Shown here one piece after another: positions 18,416-25,770 of a DNA stretch of 64,000 bases; positions within the stretch are counted from its first letter, which is position 1, and each line of letters begins with the position of its first letter. The DNA is taken from the NCBI GenBank assembly GCA_964442185.1, contig CAYTWT010000257.1, positions 100,068-164,067 on the forward strand, read 5' to 3'. The notes beneath the pieces are model-generated. The model was not told the DNA's origin, made no database searches, and saw only the letters and a list, made by a program, of their open reading frames with translations. This DNA is from CADEEV01 sp964442185. Its GTDB lineage: Bacteria > Acidobacteriota > Vicinamibacteria > Fen-336. The translations under genes and the position numbers were made by a program.

Positions 18416-19393
18416 TCAGACGCGGCCCTTGTCCGACGTGAAGTAGGCGCTCACGCGGTCGAGGATCTCGTCCAGATGCACCTGCGGCTCGTAGCCGATC
18501 AGGGCCGTGAGCTTCGAGGTGTCCGGCACGCGCCGGGGCATGTCCTCGAAGCCCTCCTCGTAGGCCTTGGCGTAGGGGACGAGAACGATCTCGCTCTTCG
18601 AGCGGGTGCGCTCCTTGACCCGCATGGCGAGATCGAGGATCGTGATTTCTTCCGTGCTGTTGCCGATGTTGAAGACCTGGCCGACGGCGCCCTCTTGATC
18701 GGCAAGCCGAACCAGGGCGTCCACAACGTCGCTCACATACGTGAAGCAGCGTCTCTGGGTGCCGTCGCCGAAGACCGTGAGCGGGTGGCCGAGCAGGGCC
18801 TGCTTGACGAAGTTCGGGACCACCATGCCGTAGCGGCCGGTCTGGCGCGGGCCCACGGTGTTGAACAGCCGCACGATCACCACCGGCAGCCGCTTCTCCT
18901 TGAAGTACGCGAGCGCCAGGAATTCGTCGATGGCCTTGCTGCACGCGTAGCTCCAGCGGCCCTTGCTGGTCGGCCCGAGCACGAGATCGGCCTCTTCGTG
19001 GAACGGCACGTCGTTGCTCTTGCCGTAGACCTCCGAGGTCGAGGCCAAGAGCACCTTCTTCTTCTTCTTGTTCGCGAGCTTCAGCACCATCTCGGTCCCG
19101 TGGACGTTGGTCTCGATGGTGTTGACCGGGCTCTCGACGATGAGCCTCACACCCACGGCTGCGGCCAGATGGAAGATCACGTCCACGCGGTCGATCAACT
19201 CGGCGCAGACCGGCTCGTTCGTGACGCTGTCGATGGCATAGTGGAAGCGCGGATTCGGCTTCAGCGGCTCGATGTTCTCGATCGAGCCTGTCGAAAGGTT
19301 GTCGAGGACGAAGACCTCGTCGCCGCGTGCGAGCAGCGCCTCGGCCAGGTGGCTTCCCACGAAGCCGGCGCCGCCGGTGATCAAGGCCTTCAT
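18416..19393 (-). CDS. NAD-dependent epimerase/dehydratase (extended SDR)
   Basis: A 325-residue extended short-chain dehydrogenase. The cofactor motif GGAGFVGSH is at 7-15, Asp31 binds NAD ribose, STSEVYG supplies the catalytic Ser/Thr and Y149-x3-K153 (SYACSK) is the catalytic pair. It resembles UDP-glucose 4-epimerase and UDP-glucuronate decarboxylase groups. It follows the CMP-sugar/PseG fusion gene with an ATGA overlap, so it may make a UDP-sugar for the same glycan or act early in nonulosonate synthesis. The precise reaction cannot be assigned. Confidence 0.88.
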   Translation of the reverse strand: MKALITGGAGFVGSHLAEALLARGDEVFVLDNLSTGSIENIEPLKPNPRFHYAIDSVTNEPVCAELIDRVDVIFHLAAAVGVRLIVESPVNTIETNVHGTEMVLKLANKKKKKVLLASTSEVYGKSNDVPFHEEADLVLGPTSKGRWSYACSKAIDEFLALAYFKEKRLPVVIVRLFNTVGPRQTGRYGMVVPNFVKQALLGHPLTVFGDGTQRRCFTYVSDVVDALVRLADQEGAVGQVFNIGNSTEEITILDLAMRVKERTRSKSEIVLVPYAKAYEEGFEDMPRRVPDTSKLTALIGYEPQVHLDEILDRVSAYFTSDKGRV

Positions 19394-21096
19394 TGCCTGG
19401 CTCCCTCGGGCTCTTTCTTCTGCGCGCTCTCGAGCACGACCTCGGCCACCCGCGTCGCCCCCATCCCGTCGACGAGGCGTCGGCCTTTCTCGCTCATCTC
19501 GCGACGGCGCGCGGGGTCCCCGAGGAGCGAGGCCACCGCTCGCGCGATCTCGGCTTCGGTGGCGTCACTGCCCAGGCCGAGGTATTCGACAGTGCCGTGC
19601 CGGGCGAAGCTGCGCATTCGGCTCTCCTCGCGCAGGTTCTGGGCGAGCACCAGGCCGGGCGTCCCGACCGCCGCGATCTCGTACACGCTCATGCCGCCCG
19701 AGCAGAGCACGAGGTCCGCCTCGAGCATCAGGTCCACGATGTGGCCTTCGGCGTGCTGGATGAGCGGGATAGGCCGGGACAACGCGGCCGCGAGGCTTTC
19801 GAACTCCCGCCGGTGCGAGAAGGCCGGCCCCGCGACGGCCACGATGTCGACCGACCGGGGCAGCGCCTGAAGCGCCCGCGCCGCCTTCAGCGTGAGACCC
19901 TGCGGATCGCTGCCGCCGAACGAGAGCAGTAGCATGCGCGGCGTCTCGCGCAGCTCCTTGACGCGCGGGAGGTCGCGGAAGTGGCGACGCAGGATCGCGT
20001 AGGCCGGGCCGCCGTAAAAGCCTTCGGCCGTCTCGCGGTCTTCGTTCATCACGGACACGATGACCTGGGCGTAGGCCTCGGTCCGCTCCAGGTCGTCCAG
20101 CGTGTCGACGAGGTTCACCGTGGTCGTACCCAGGTGGGAGAGGGCGCGCAGGTACACGTCCTGCAGCGCCGGCAGGTCGTTGATCAGGATCTCGGGCGCG
20201 TAGTCGCGGATGTGCCCGAGGTAGGTTTCGAGCTTGCCCTCGCCGGCCAGGCGCACGGGGTAGCCGTACTTCGAGACCGTGGTGAGGCCTTGGGCGTGCG
20301 TGGCGGTCATCAAGAACGCGATGTCGGCGCGCGAGCTCTCGCGCAGCGCGTCGGCGATGGCGAGCGAGCGGTAGACGTGGCCCATTCCCATCGTGGTGCC
20401 GCCGTCGACGCGGAACAGGATCCGCGGCGTCCGCAGCAGCCGCTCCGCCATCCAGAAGTCTTCGAGGTCGTGGACCGTGAAGGCCGAGCGCTTGTCGAGG
20501 GTCAGGTAGCCGACCCGCTCGCCAAAGCGCGTGGCACCGTCGAGCACCTCGCGGCGCAGCGCCACGACCGCGCCGTTTTCCTTGTAGACCGGCTGTTGTT
20601 CGTCGCGCCGGCCCTCTTTGTCGAAGAGCGGCCGCAGCCGTCCAGCTTCGGCGCGCCACGAGAGCGTGCGGTCTTCAGTCACGGAGACGACCGCGTCGAA
20701 GCCGCCGCTCACCAGCCGTTCCAGGGCCTGCTCGATAGCAGCCGCCTCCCGAAACGGGGTCGTGACCTGGAGCACGACAACGAGGTCGTAGCGCGGGCCG
20801 GCTGCCTCGACTTCGCGGACCGCGTGGACGATCACCGGCTTCAAGCTCGGGATGTCGGCCGCGAGCGTTCCGGGCCTGAGGAATGGAGCCTCCGCGCCGT
20901 GGCCCCGGGCCACGTCGGCCACGCGCTCGTCATCGGTCGAGATCACGACGCGATCGATCGCGCCGCAACCCCTCGCGGCGTCGATGGTGTGAGCCAGCAG
21001 CGGCCGGTCACCGAGACGCTTGATGTTCAGATAGGGGACGCGGTCGGTCCCGCCGCGCGCCGGGATCACCGCAAGCACGCGCAAGCCCGCCTTCAC
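19390..21096 (-). CDS. CMP-nonulosonate synthetase / PseG-like fusion protein
   Basis: A 568-residue two-domain protein. Residues 1-222 are an acylneuraminate cytidylyltransferase (NeuA/PseF type): VLAVIPARGGTDRVPYLNIK binds CTP and VVLQVTTPFR is the conserved core. Residues about 225-560 are PseG/SpsG-like (GT-B fold UDP-sugar hydrolase): FRVDGGTTMGMGHVYRSLAI contains the catalytic His240, and LLSFGGSDPQG and CSGGMSVYEIAAVGTPG form the UDP site. PseG releases UDP before the NeuB step and NeuA acts after it, so the fusion joins two non-consecutive steps around the neighbouring synthases. Start GTG 21096 overlaps the neuB stop (GTGA); the frame is open to 21909 but that part is antisense-like noise. 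Confidence 0.88.
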   Translation of the reverse strand: MKAGLRVLAVIPARGGTDRVPYLNIKRLGDRPLLAHTIDAARGCGAIDRVVISTDDERVADVARGHGAEAPFLRPGTLAADIPSLKPVIVHAVREVEAAGPRYDLVVVLQVTTPFREAAAIEQALERLVSGGFDAVVSVTEDRTLSWRAEAGRLRPLFDKEGRRDEQQPVYKENGAVVALRREVLDGATRFGERVGYLTLDKRSAFTVHDLEDFWMAERLLRTPRILFRVDGGTTMGMGHVYRSLAIADALRESSRADIAFLMTATHAQGLTTVSKYGYPVRLAGEGKLETYLGHIRDYAPEILINDLPALQDVYLRALSHLGTTTVNLVDTLDDLERTEAYAQVIVSVMNEDRETAEGFYGGPAYAILRRHFRDLPRVKELRETPRMLLLSFGGSDPQGLTLKAARALQALPRSVDIVAVAGPAFSHRREFESLAAALSRPIPLIQHAEGHIVDLMLEADLVLCSGGMSVYEIAAVGTPGLVLAQNLREESRMRSFARHGTVEYLGLGSDATEAEIARAVASLLGDPARRREMSEKGRRLVDGMGATRVAEVVLESAQKKEPEGARQ

Positions 21097-22145
21097 AACA
21101 TCTCCCACGTGAGAGTCGTGTCCTCGGGGATGTCGACCGCGGCGATGCGGCCAATCACCTGGTCGAAGAAGCGGGGGCTGATGCCGGTGCCGGGCCGCTT
21201 GTAGGTGAGCAGCGCGCGCGTGAGCCTCGTGCCCTTGGGGATCGCGACCGCCGAGGTCACGCTGCGCCGCGCGTAGTGGAAGGCGTCGGTTTCGAGGGGC
21301 TCCAGGCCTTTCTGCGCCTTGCCCAGCGCCTTCTCGACCGTGCGGATGCCCTCCAGCATCGCCTTCATCTCGAGGGGATCGACCGACAAATGATGATCGG
21401 GCGAGCCCGGCAGCGCCTTGTCCACGGTGTAGTGCTTCTCCAGCATGCAAGCGCCCAGCGCCACGGCTGCCTGCGGCACGCTGATCCCGAGCGAGTGATC
21501 CGAGAGACCCACGGGCACCTCGGGGAACGCCCGCATCAGGTGCTCCATCATGCGCAGGTTGATGGCTTCGGGAGGACACGGGTACTTGAGCGTGCAGTGG
21601 AGCAGCACGACCTCCTGGTTGCCGACCTTGCGGCAGACTTCGAGGGCCTCCTCCACCTCGGCCAGGGTCGACGTGCCGGTCGAGAGGATCATGGGCTTTC
21701 CGACGCGGGCTGCCCGCTCCAGGAGCGGATGACAGGTGAGATCCGCGGACGCGATCTTGAAAGCGGGCACCTGGAGGGAGGCGAGGAAATCCACGGCTTC
21801 GTCGTCGAAGGGTGTGGCGAACGCAGTGATGCCAACCGTCTTTCCGTGCTCGAGCAGTGCCCGGAAATCCGCGTCGGAAAGCTTGTCGAGGCGATCGAAA
21901 GTGTCCCACTGCGTCCCCTTCGGGTCCTTGGGCTCGAACCAGTAGCGGGGCGCCACGCGCGTCGAGAGCTTCGACGCCGTGTAGTTCTGGAACTTGACCG
22001 CGTCGGCGCCCGCCGCTGCAGCCGTCGCCACCAGGCGCTTGCCGAGGGCGAGATCGCAGTTGTGGTTGACGCCCGCCTCGGCGATCACGTAGCAGGGCTC
22101 GCCACGGCCGACGCGGCGGCCGGCGATCTCGAAGACCGACTTCAC
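21093..22145 (-). CDS. neuB: NeuB-type nonulosonic acid synthase, copy 1
   Basis: A 350-residue PEP-dependent condensing enzyme that makes a nonulosonic acid from PEP and a hexosamine. The TIM-barrel shows CYVIAEAGVNHNCDLALGKR, DAVKFQNYTASKL, KIASADLTCHPLLE, STGTSTLAEVEEAL, GLSDHSLG and LEKHYTVDKALPGSPDH, all family signatures. The C-terminal 60 residues are an SAF (antifreeze-like) domain (VAIPKGTRLTRALLTYKRPG). The His in NHN and the EKH block serve metal and PEP binding in the family. Start GTG 22145 shares GTGA with the spsF-like gene. Whether it makes sialic, legionaminic or pseudaminic acid cannot be decided. Confidence 0.92.
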   Translation of the reverse strand: MKSVFEIAGRRVGRGEPCYVIAEAGVNHNCDLALGKRLVATAAAAGADAVKFQNYTASKLSTRVAPRYWFEPKDPKGTQWDTFDRLDKLSDADFRALLEHGKTVGITAFATPFDDEAVDFLASLQVPAFKIASADLTCHPLLERAARVGKPMILSTGTSTLAEVEEALEVCRKVGNQEVVLLHCTLKYPCPPEAINLRMMEHLMRAFPEVPVGLSDHSLGISVPQAAVALGACMLEKHYTVDKALPGSPDHHLSVDPLEMKAMLEGIRTVEKALGKAQKGLEPLETDAFHYARRSVTSAVAIPKGTRLTRALLTYKRPGTGISPRFFDQVIGRIAAVDIPEDTTLTWEML

Positions 22146-22936
22146 TTGTTCCCCGCGATGGCGGCGTCGAGTTCGACCGAGCGCACGTTGTGGGACTTGT
22201 GGACCAGGTGGCTGTTCAGCTTCGCGAGCTCCGGCTCGCGGTCGAGAAGCTCGATGGCCTGCCTGGTGGTGACCAGCTGCCCGGGTGCGGCGAGCCGCGC
22301 GAAGAGCGTCTGCATCAACTCCACATCTTCTCTCTCGTCGACCGTGAGACGGTACTGCGGGCGATACAGGGTCGGATCGAGCTCGAGCGCCTGGACCCGG
22401 AACTCCCGCGGGTGCTCCTTGATGTAGAGCGTCACCAGTTCGGAGCGGTGTCGCGCTTCGCCACGCTCCCAGGATTGTTCGAGAGCGCTGCGCGAGATGA
22501 CCTCGGAAAGGATCCCCATCAGGAGCGCGTCGCCGGGCACGAAGCTGTAGTCGGCGCCGGACTCGAGATGTCGCACAACCAGGCGCTCCATCGTTTCGAG
22601 ATCGGTGAGCGGGTTGTCGCCCGTGACGCGGATGATGTGCTGCGCGCCCATCGACCCCGCGCAGTCGATGTAGCGGCGCAGCACGTCGTCCTCGTCGCCC
22701 TGGAAGGCGGGGATGCCGAGCTGACGGCTGAGCTCCACGAGCGGCAGGTTCTCGGCGTTCACCGAGGTCGCCAGGCAGACGCTGTCGAGCTGGGGGGAAG
22801 AGGCGATGCGCCGTAGCAGCACGCTGAGCAGAGGCTCGCCTGCGAGCGGCACGATGGCCTTGCCGGGGCAGCGGGTGGAGGCCATCCGCGCCGAGACGAT
22901 CGCGACCACGCGGGGCTCGGTCCCGAGCGGGTTCAC
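22142..22936 (-). CDS. spsF: SpsF-type cytidylyltransferase
   Basis: A 264-residue nucleotidyltransferase of the SpsF family, related to KdsB and NeuA. VVAIVSARMASTRCPGKAIV is the CTP-binding loop, followed by ATSVNAENLPLVE, FQGDEDDVLRRYIDCA, and IIRVTGDNPLTD. The family activates acidic sugars as CMP derivatives, in Bacillus next to SpsE (NeuB-like) and SpsG (PseG-like), which mirrors the order here. The start is GTG 22936 with a GTGA overlap. Together with the NeuA domain downstream, the operon has two different CMP-transfer modules. Confidence 0.85.
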   Translation of the reverse strand: MNPLGTEPRVVAIVSARMASTRCPGKAIVPLAGEPLLSVLLRRIASSPQLDSVCLATSVNAENLPLVELSRQLGIPAFQGDEDDVLRRYIDCAGSMGAQHIIRVTGDNPLTDLETMERLVVRHLESGADYSFVPGDALLMGILSEVISRSALEQSWERGEARHRSELVTLYIKEHPREFRVQALELDPTLYRPQYRLTVDEREDVELMQTLFARLAAPGQLVTTRQAIELLDREPELAKLNSHLVHKSHNVRSVELDAAIAGNK

Positions 22937-23964
22937 TCGAGCATCTCCTCGCGAATCGTCTCGTCGGCCTGAATTGGCCGGGCGGCGCGCCGGCCAATCA
23001 CGCGATCCGCCTCGCGCGGGGCGAAGCCCGCCTCGAAGCGGATGTCGGTCCGCTTGAAGGCGAGCATCGGCGCGCGCAGCACCTCGCCGCGCGGGATCAG
23101 CGTCGCGGCCACGATCGAGCGGGCCATCAGGCGGTGATAGCGCTTCGCCCCTTCGCTTTCGGCGGCCGCGGCATCGCCCCGCGCCCGTTCGGCCTGGCGC
23201 AGCAGCTCGACCATCCGGTAGAAGTCCTCGGGGCTCAGCGACGACTGGTAGTCGAAGCCCTTCTCGCTGCGATCGAGGGTGAAGTGCTTCTCGACGAGAT
23301 CGGCCCCGTAGGCCGCGGCCAGCGCGGGCGCCACCAGCGCAAAGGAACTGCCCCCGTCGGTGTGATCGAGAAAGCCGATTGGCACCCGGAAGCGCTCTTT
23401 CCAGCGCGTCAGATCGCTGAAACGGATCTCTTCGATCGGTGTCGGGAAGGTTTGGAAGCCGTGGAGCAGGCCCACCGGCGCTGCCCCCACCCGGTCGAGC
23501 GCCTCGTGGATGGCCTCCTCGGGCACGCCGCCAGTGGCGAAGAACACGGGCTTGCCGAGCGCCCCCACCGCGCGGATGAAGTCGGGGTTCTCCATATCGG
23601 TGGTGTGGACCTTGTAGCCGTCGGCGCCGGCCTCGGCCGCCATCTCCAGAGACGGCGGGTCGAACGCCTCGGCCAGGACGGCCAGGCCCGAAGCCTTTGC
23701 CGCCTTCAGGATCTTCTTCCACTCTTTCGCCGTCAACTCGATCTGGTCGAAGTCCTTGCGCCCCGGGTGCCTGCGGACGACGAGCCGGTCGGAGCGGAAG
23801 AGCTGGAACTTGATGCCGTCGGCCCCCATTTTGAAGGCGGCCTCCAACATCTTGAGTGCCGTGTCGGCGGACCCGCCATGGGCGGAGGCAACCTCGGCGA
23901 GAACGAAGCAGGGCGCGCCTTCTCCAACCTGGCGGGGGCCCAGCGTCATCGCCTTTGGCCTCAT
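22933..23964 (-). CDS. NeuB-type nonulosonic acid synthase, copy 2
   Basis: A 343-residue paralogue of the synthase at 21093-22145, distant in sequence. It has FVLAEVASAHGGSADTALKM, GIKFQLFRSDRLV, YKVHTTDMENPDF, FFATGGVPEEAIHEAL, GFLDHTDGG and LVEKHFTLDRSEKGFDYQSS, and a C-terminal SAF domain (LIPRGEVLRAPMLAFKRTDI). The metal-loop motif NHN of copy 1 reads AHG here, and GLSDHS reads GFLDHT, so its substrate or activity may differ. It is the first gene of the operon; ATG 23964 is chosen, with MTLGPR 15 bases downstream as an alternative. Confidence 0.88.
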   Translation of the reverse strand: MRPKAMTLGPRQVGEGAPCFVLAEVASAHGGSADTALKMLEAAFKMGADGIKFQLFRSDRLVVRRHPGRKDFDQIELTAKEWKKILKAAKASGLAVLAEAFDPPSLEMAAEAGADGYKVHTTDMENPDFIRAVGALGKPVFFATGGVPEEAIHEALDRVGAAPVGLLHGFQTFPTPIEEIRFSDLTRWKERFRVPIGFLDHTDGGSSFALVAPALAAAYGADLVEKHFTLDRSEKGFDYQSSLSPEDFYRMVELLRQAERARGDAAAAESEGAKRYHRLMARSIVAATLIPRGEVLRAPMLAFKRTDIRFEAGFAPREADRVIGRRAARPIQADETIREEMLE

Positions 23965-23985
23965 GTCTTTAAGATTCTATACGAT
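23955..23985. promoter_or_regulatory. Overlapping divergent promoters, neuB copy 2 and DUF72 gene
   Basis: Only 30 bases separate the two divergent start codons. For the plus gene, TTGGCC (23955-23960) and TATACG (23978-23983) are 17 bases apart. For the minus gene, TAGAAT (23974-23979, minus strand) sits 9 bases before ATG 23964. The two -10 candidates overlap. Both mRNAs would have almost no 5' leader, and no Shine-Dalgarno is visible for either gene. Confidence 0.45.
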
Positions 23986-23994
23986 AGGCCCAGA

Positions 23995-24717
23995 ATGCCC
24001 GGAATGCGCGTGCGCGTGGGGACGAGCGGCTATAGCTACAAGGAGTGGAAGGGGAGCTTCTATCCGGAGGATCTCCCCGCCGCGCAGATGCTCCGCTTCT
24101 ACGCACAGCGCTTCGCGACCGTCGAGATCAACAACACGTTCTACCGCATGCCGAACCGCGGACTGTTCGAGCGCTGGGCCGCCGAGGTCCCGGAGAGCTT
24201 CGCCTTCGTCTTGAAGGCGCCGCGCCGCATCACCCATCAGAAGCGGCTGCAGGCGACGGCCGCCGAAGACCTCAAGTTCCTCTGGGAGACGGCCGCGGCG
24301 CTCGCTCCCAAGCTCGGCCCGATCCTCTTCCAGACCCCACCGTTTCTCAAGAAGGACATCGACCGCTTGCGGGGCTTTCTCGGGCTCTTGCCCGCGGGGT
24401 GTCGCGCAGCCTTCGAGTTTCGTCACGAGAGCTGGTTCGACGACGAGGTGAGGCAGGCGTTGCGGGACGCAGGTGCTTCGCTTTGCGCGGCCGATACCGA
24501 CGCAGCGGAGACGCCCGAAGCGATCGAGGCGACGGCCGCGTGGGGTTATCTGCGACTTCGTCGCACGGACTACGACGACGCGGCGCTCGACGCCTGGGCG
24601 GCCCGGGTGCGTGCCCAGGCCTGGGACGAGGCCTGGGTGTTCTTCAAGCACGAGGACGAAGGCAACGCGGCCGTCCTGGCGCAGCGGTTTGCGAAGCGTT
24701 TCTCGATCCCCGTCTAG
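23995..24717 (+). CDS. DUF72 family protein (YecE-like)
   Basis: A 240-residue DUF72 protein, a TIM-barrel family of unknown biochemical role, widespread in bacteria and archaea. It starts MPGMRVRVGTSGYSYKEWKG and has YPEDLPAAQMLRFYAQRFAT, EINNTFYRMP, FVLKAPRRITHQKRL, FEFRHESWF and a C-terminal VFFKHEDEGNAAVLAQRF, the family pattern. ATG 23995 is the first start after the divergent promoter; ATG 24004 is also possible. It faces away from the nonulosonate operon and is probably unrelated to it. Its end is 12 bases from the converging SGNH gene. Confidence 0.9.
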   Translation: MPGMRVRVGTSGYSYKEWKGSFYPEDLPAAQMLRFYAQRFATVEINNTFYRMPNRGLFERWAAEVPESFAFVLKAPRRITHQKRLQATAAEDLKFLWETAAALAPKLGPILFQTPPFLKKDIDRLRGFLGLLPAGCRAAFEFRHESWFDDEVRQALRDAGASLCAADTDAAETPEAIEATAAWGYLRLRRTDYDDAALDAWAARVRAQAWDEAWVFFKHEDEGNAAVLAQRFAKRFSIPV

Positions 24718-24729
24718 GCCCGTCGCCCC

Positions 24730-25752
24730 TCACGGTTCGAGCACCCCGGCCGCCGCAAGCTGCGGCGCCAGGGTCTCCGCCATCAGCTGGCTTCCAGCGG
24801 GGCTGAAATGCAGCGAGTCGATGAAGTACTCCAGGGTCGACGGCAGCGGTGTGTCGATCCCCAGATCGCCCACATCCAGCACCGGTACATTCAGCGAGCG
24901 CGCGGTCTCGAGAAGCACAGCCACATAGGGCGTCCCCCGCGAGTGCGTCTCGTTCGGGTCCTTCCGGCGTGGCAGTGCGATGAAGACGGGGCGGGCGCCC
25001 GACTTCCGGCACTCGGCAACGATCGCGGCCAGGTTCTCCCGATACCGCACGAGACTGACGCGGGCCACATCCCGCGGCGCGCTCGTGGCGGAACGGACCC
25101 GCGAGCGCAAGTAGGCCGCCTTGATCGCCCGATACAGATAGCTCTGGTCGAGGGCGCCATCGACATCGCGGGCGAGCGCCAGGCGCCGAGCATACTCGCG
25201 ATCGTCGGCGGTCCGGACGTTGCCATCGTTCCAGCCGATGCAGATCGTGACCACGTCGGGCTGCAGCAGCGGCACCAGGCGCCGTACGTGGCCCAGCACC
25301 TGGTGGCTCGTGAAGCCGGTCACGCCTGCATTCACAACCTCGACACCGCCGCCTCGGAGCAGGCGCCCCAGGTGGAAGGGGTAGGTCTCGTCGTCGCCCG
25401 CCCCGTAGCCGAAGGTGATCGAGTCGCCGAAGCACAGCACGCGGCGAGAGCCGGGGGTGCGGTCGGGCACCTCCGGCCCGCGCAGACCGATCGAGTTGAT
25501 CGTGACCGGCTTGCCCTGGAACTTTCCCTTGAAGCCGGGCTGCGGCGACCAGAAGACGTCCTTGTCCCCACGAATGAAGGGCAGCGTGATGTCCGAATCC
25601 ATCTGATGCAGCAGAATCCGGGGCGAGACCGGGCGGGCGACACCCACGATCCGCAGCACGACTTCGCTCAGCGCGAAGAAACCCAGGATCAGGATCGAGG
25701 CGAACAGGATCGATCGACCCCGGGAGAAATGCAGTCGGTCCGGCGCGGTCAT
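24730..25752 (-). CDS. Membrane-anchored SGNH/GDSL hydrolase
   Basis: A 340-residue protein with a single N-terminal hydrophobic helix (ILFASILILGFFALSEVVLR, about 15-34) and a periplasmic or extracytoplasmic SGNH hydrolase domain. Block I is VLCFGDSITFGYG (Ser nucleophile in GDS), the Gly/Asn blocks include VTICIGWNDGN, and block V is DSLHFSPAG, carrying the catalytic Asp-x-x-His. The family removes or transfers acyl esters from glycans and lipids, which suits this glycan-rich window. It starts 18 bases after ligD in the same direction, with a TAGGAT hexamer (25760-25765, minus) 7 bases before the ATG. Confidence 0.85.
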   Translation of the reverse strand: MTAPDRLHFSRGRSILFASILILGFFALSEVVLRIVGVARPVSPRILLHQMDSDITLPFIRGDKDVFWSPQPGFKGKFQGKPVTINSIGLRGPEVPDRTPGSRRVLCFGDSITFGYGAGDDETYPFHLGRLLRGGGVEVVNAGVTGFTSHQVLGHVRRLVPLLQPDVVTICIGWNDGNVRTADDREYARRLALARDVDGALDQSYLYRAIKAAYLRSRVRSATSAPRDVARVSLVRYRENLAAIVAECRKSGARPVFIALPRRKDPNETHSRGTPYVAVLLETARSLNVPVLDVGDLGIDTPLPSTLEYFIDSLHFSPAGSQLMAETLAPQLAAAGVLEP

Positions 25753-25770
25753 CGTTTCGATCCTAGCGTG

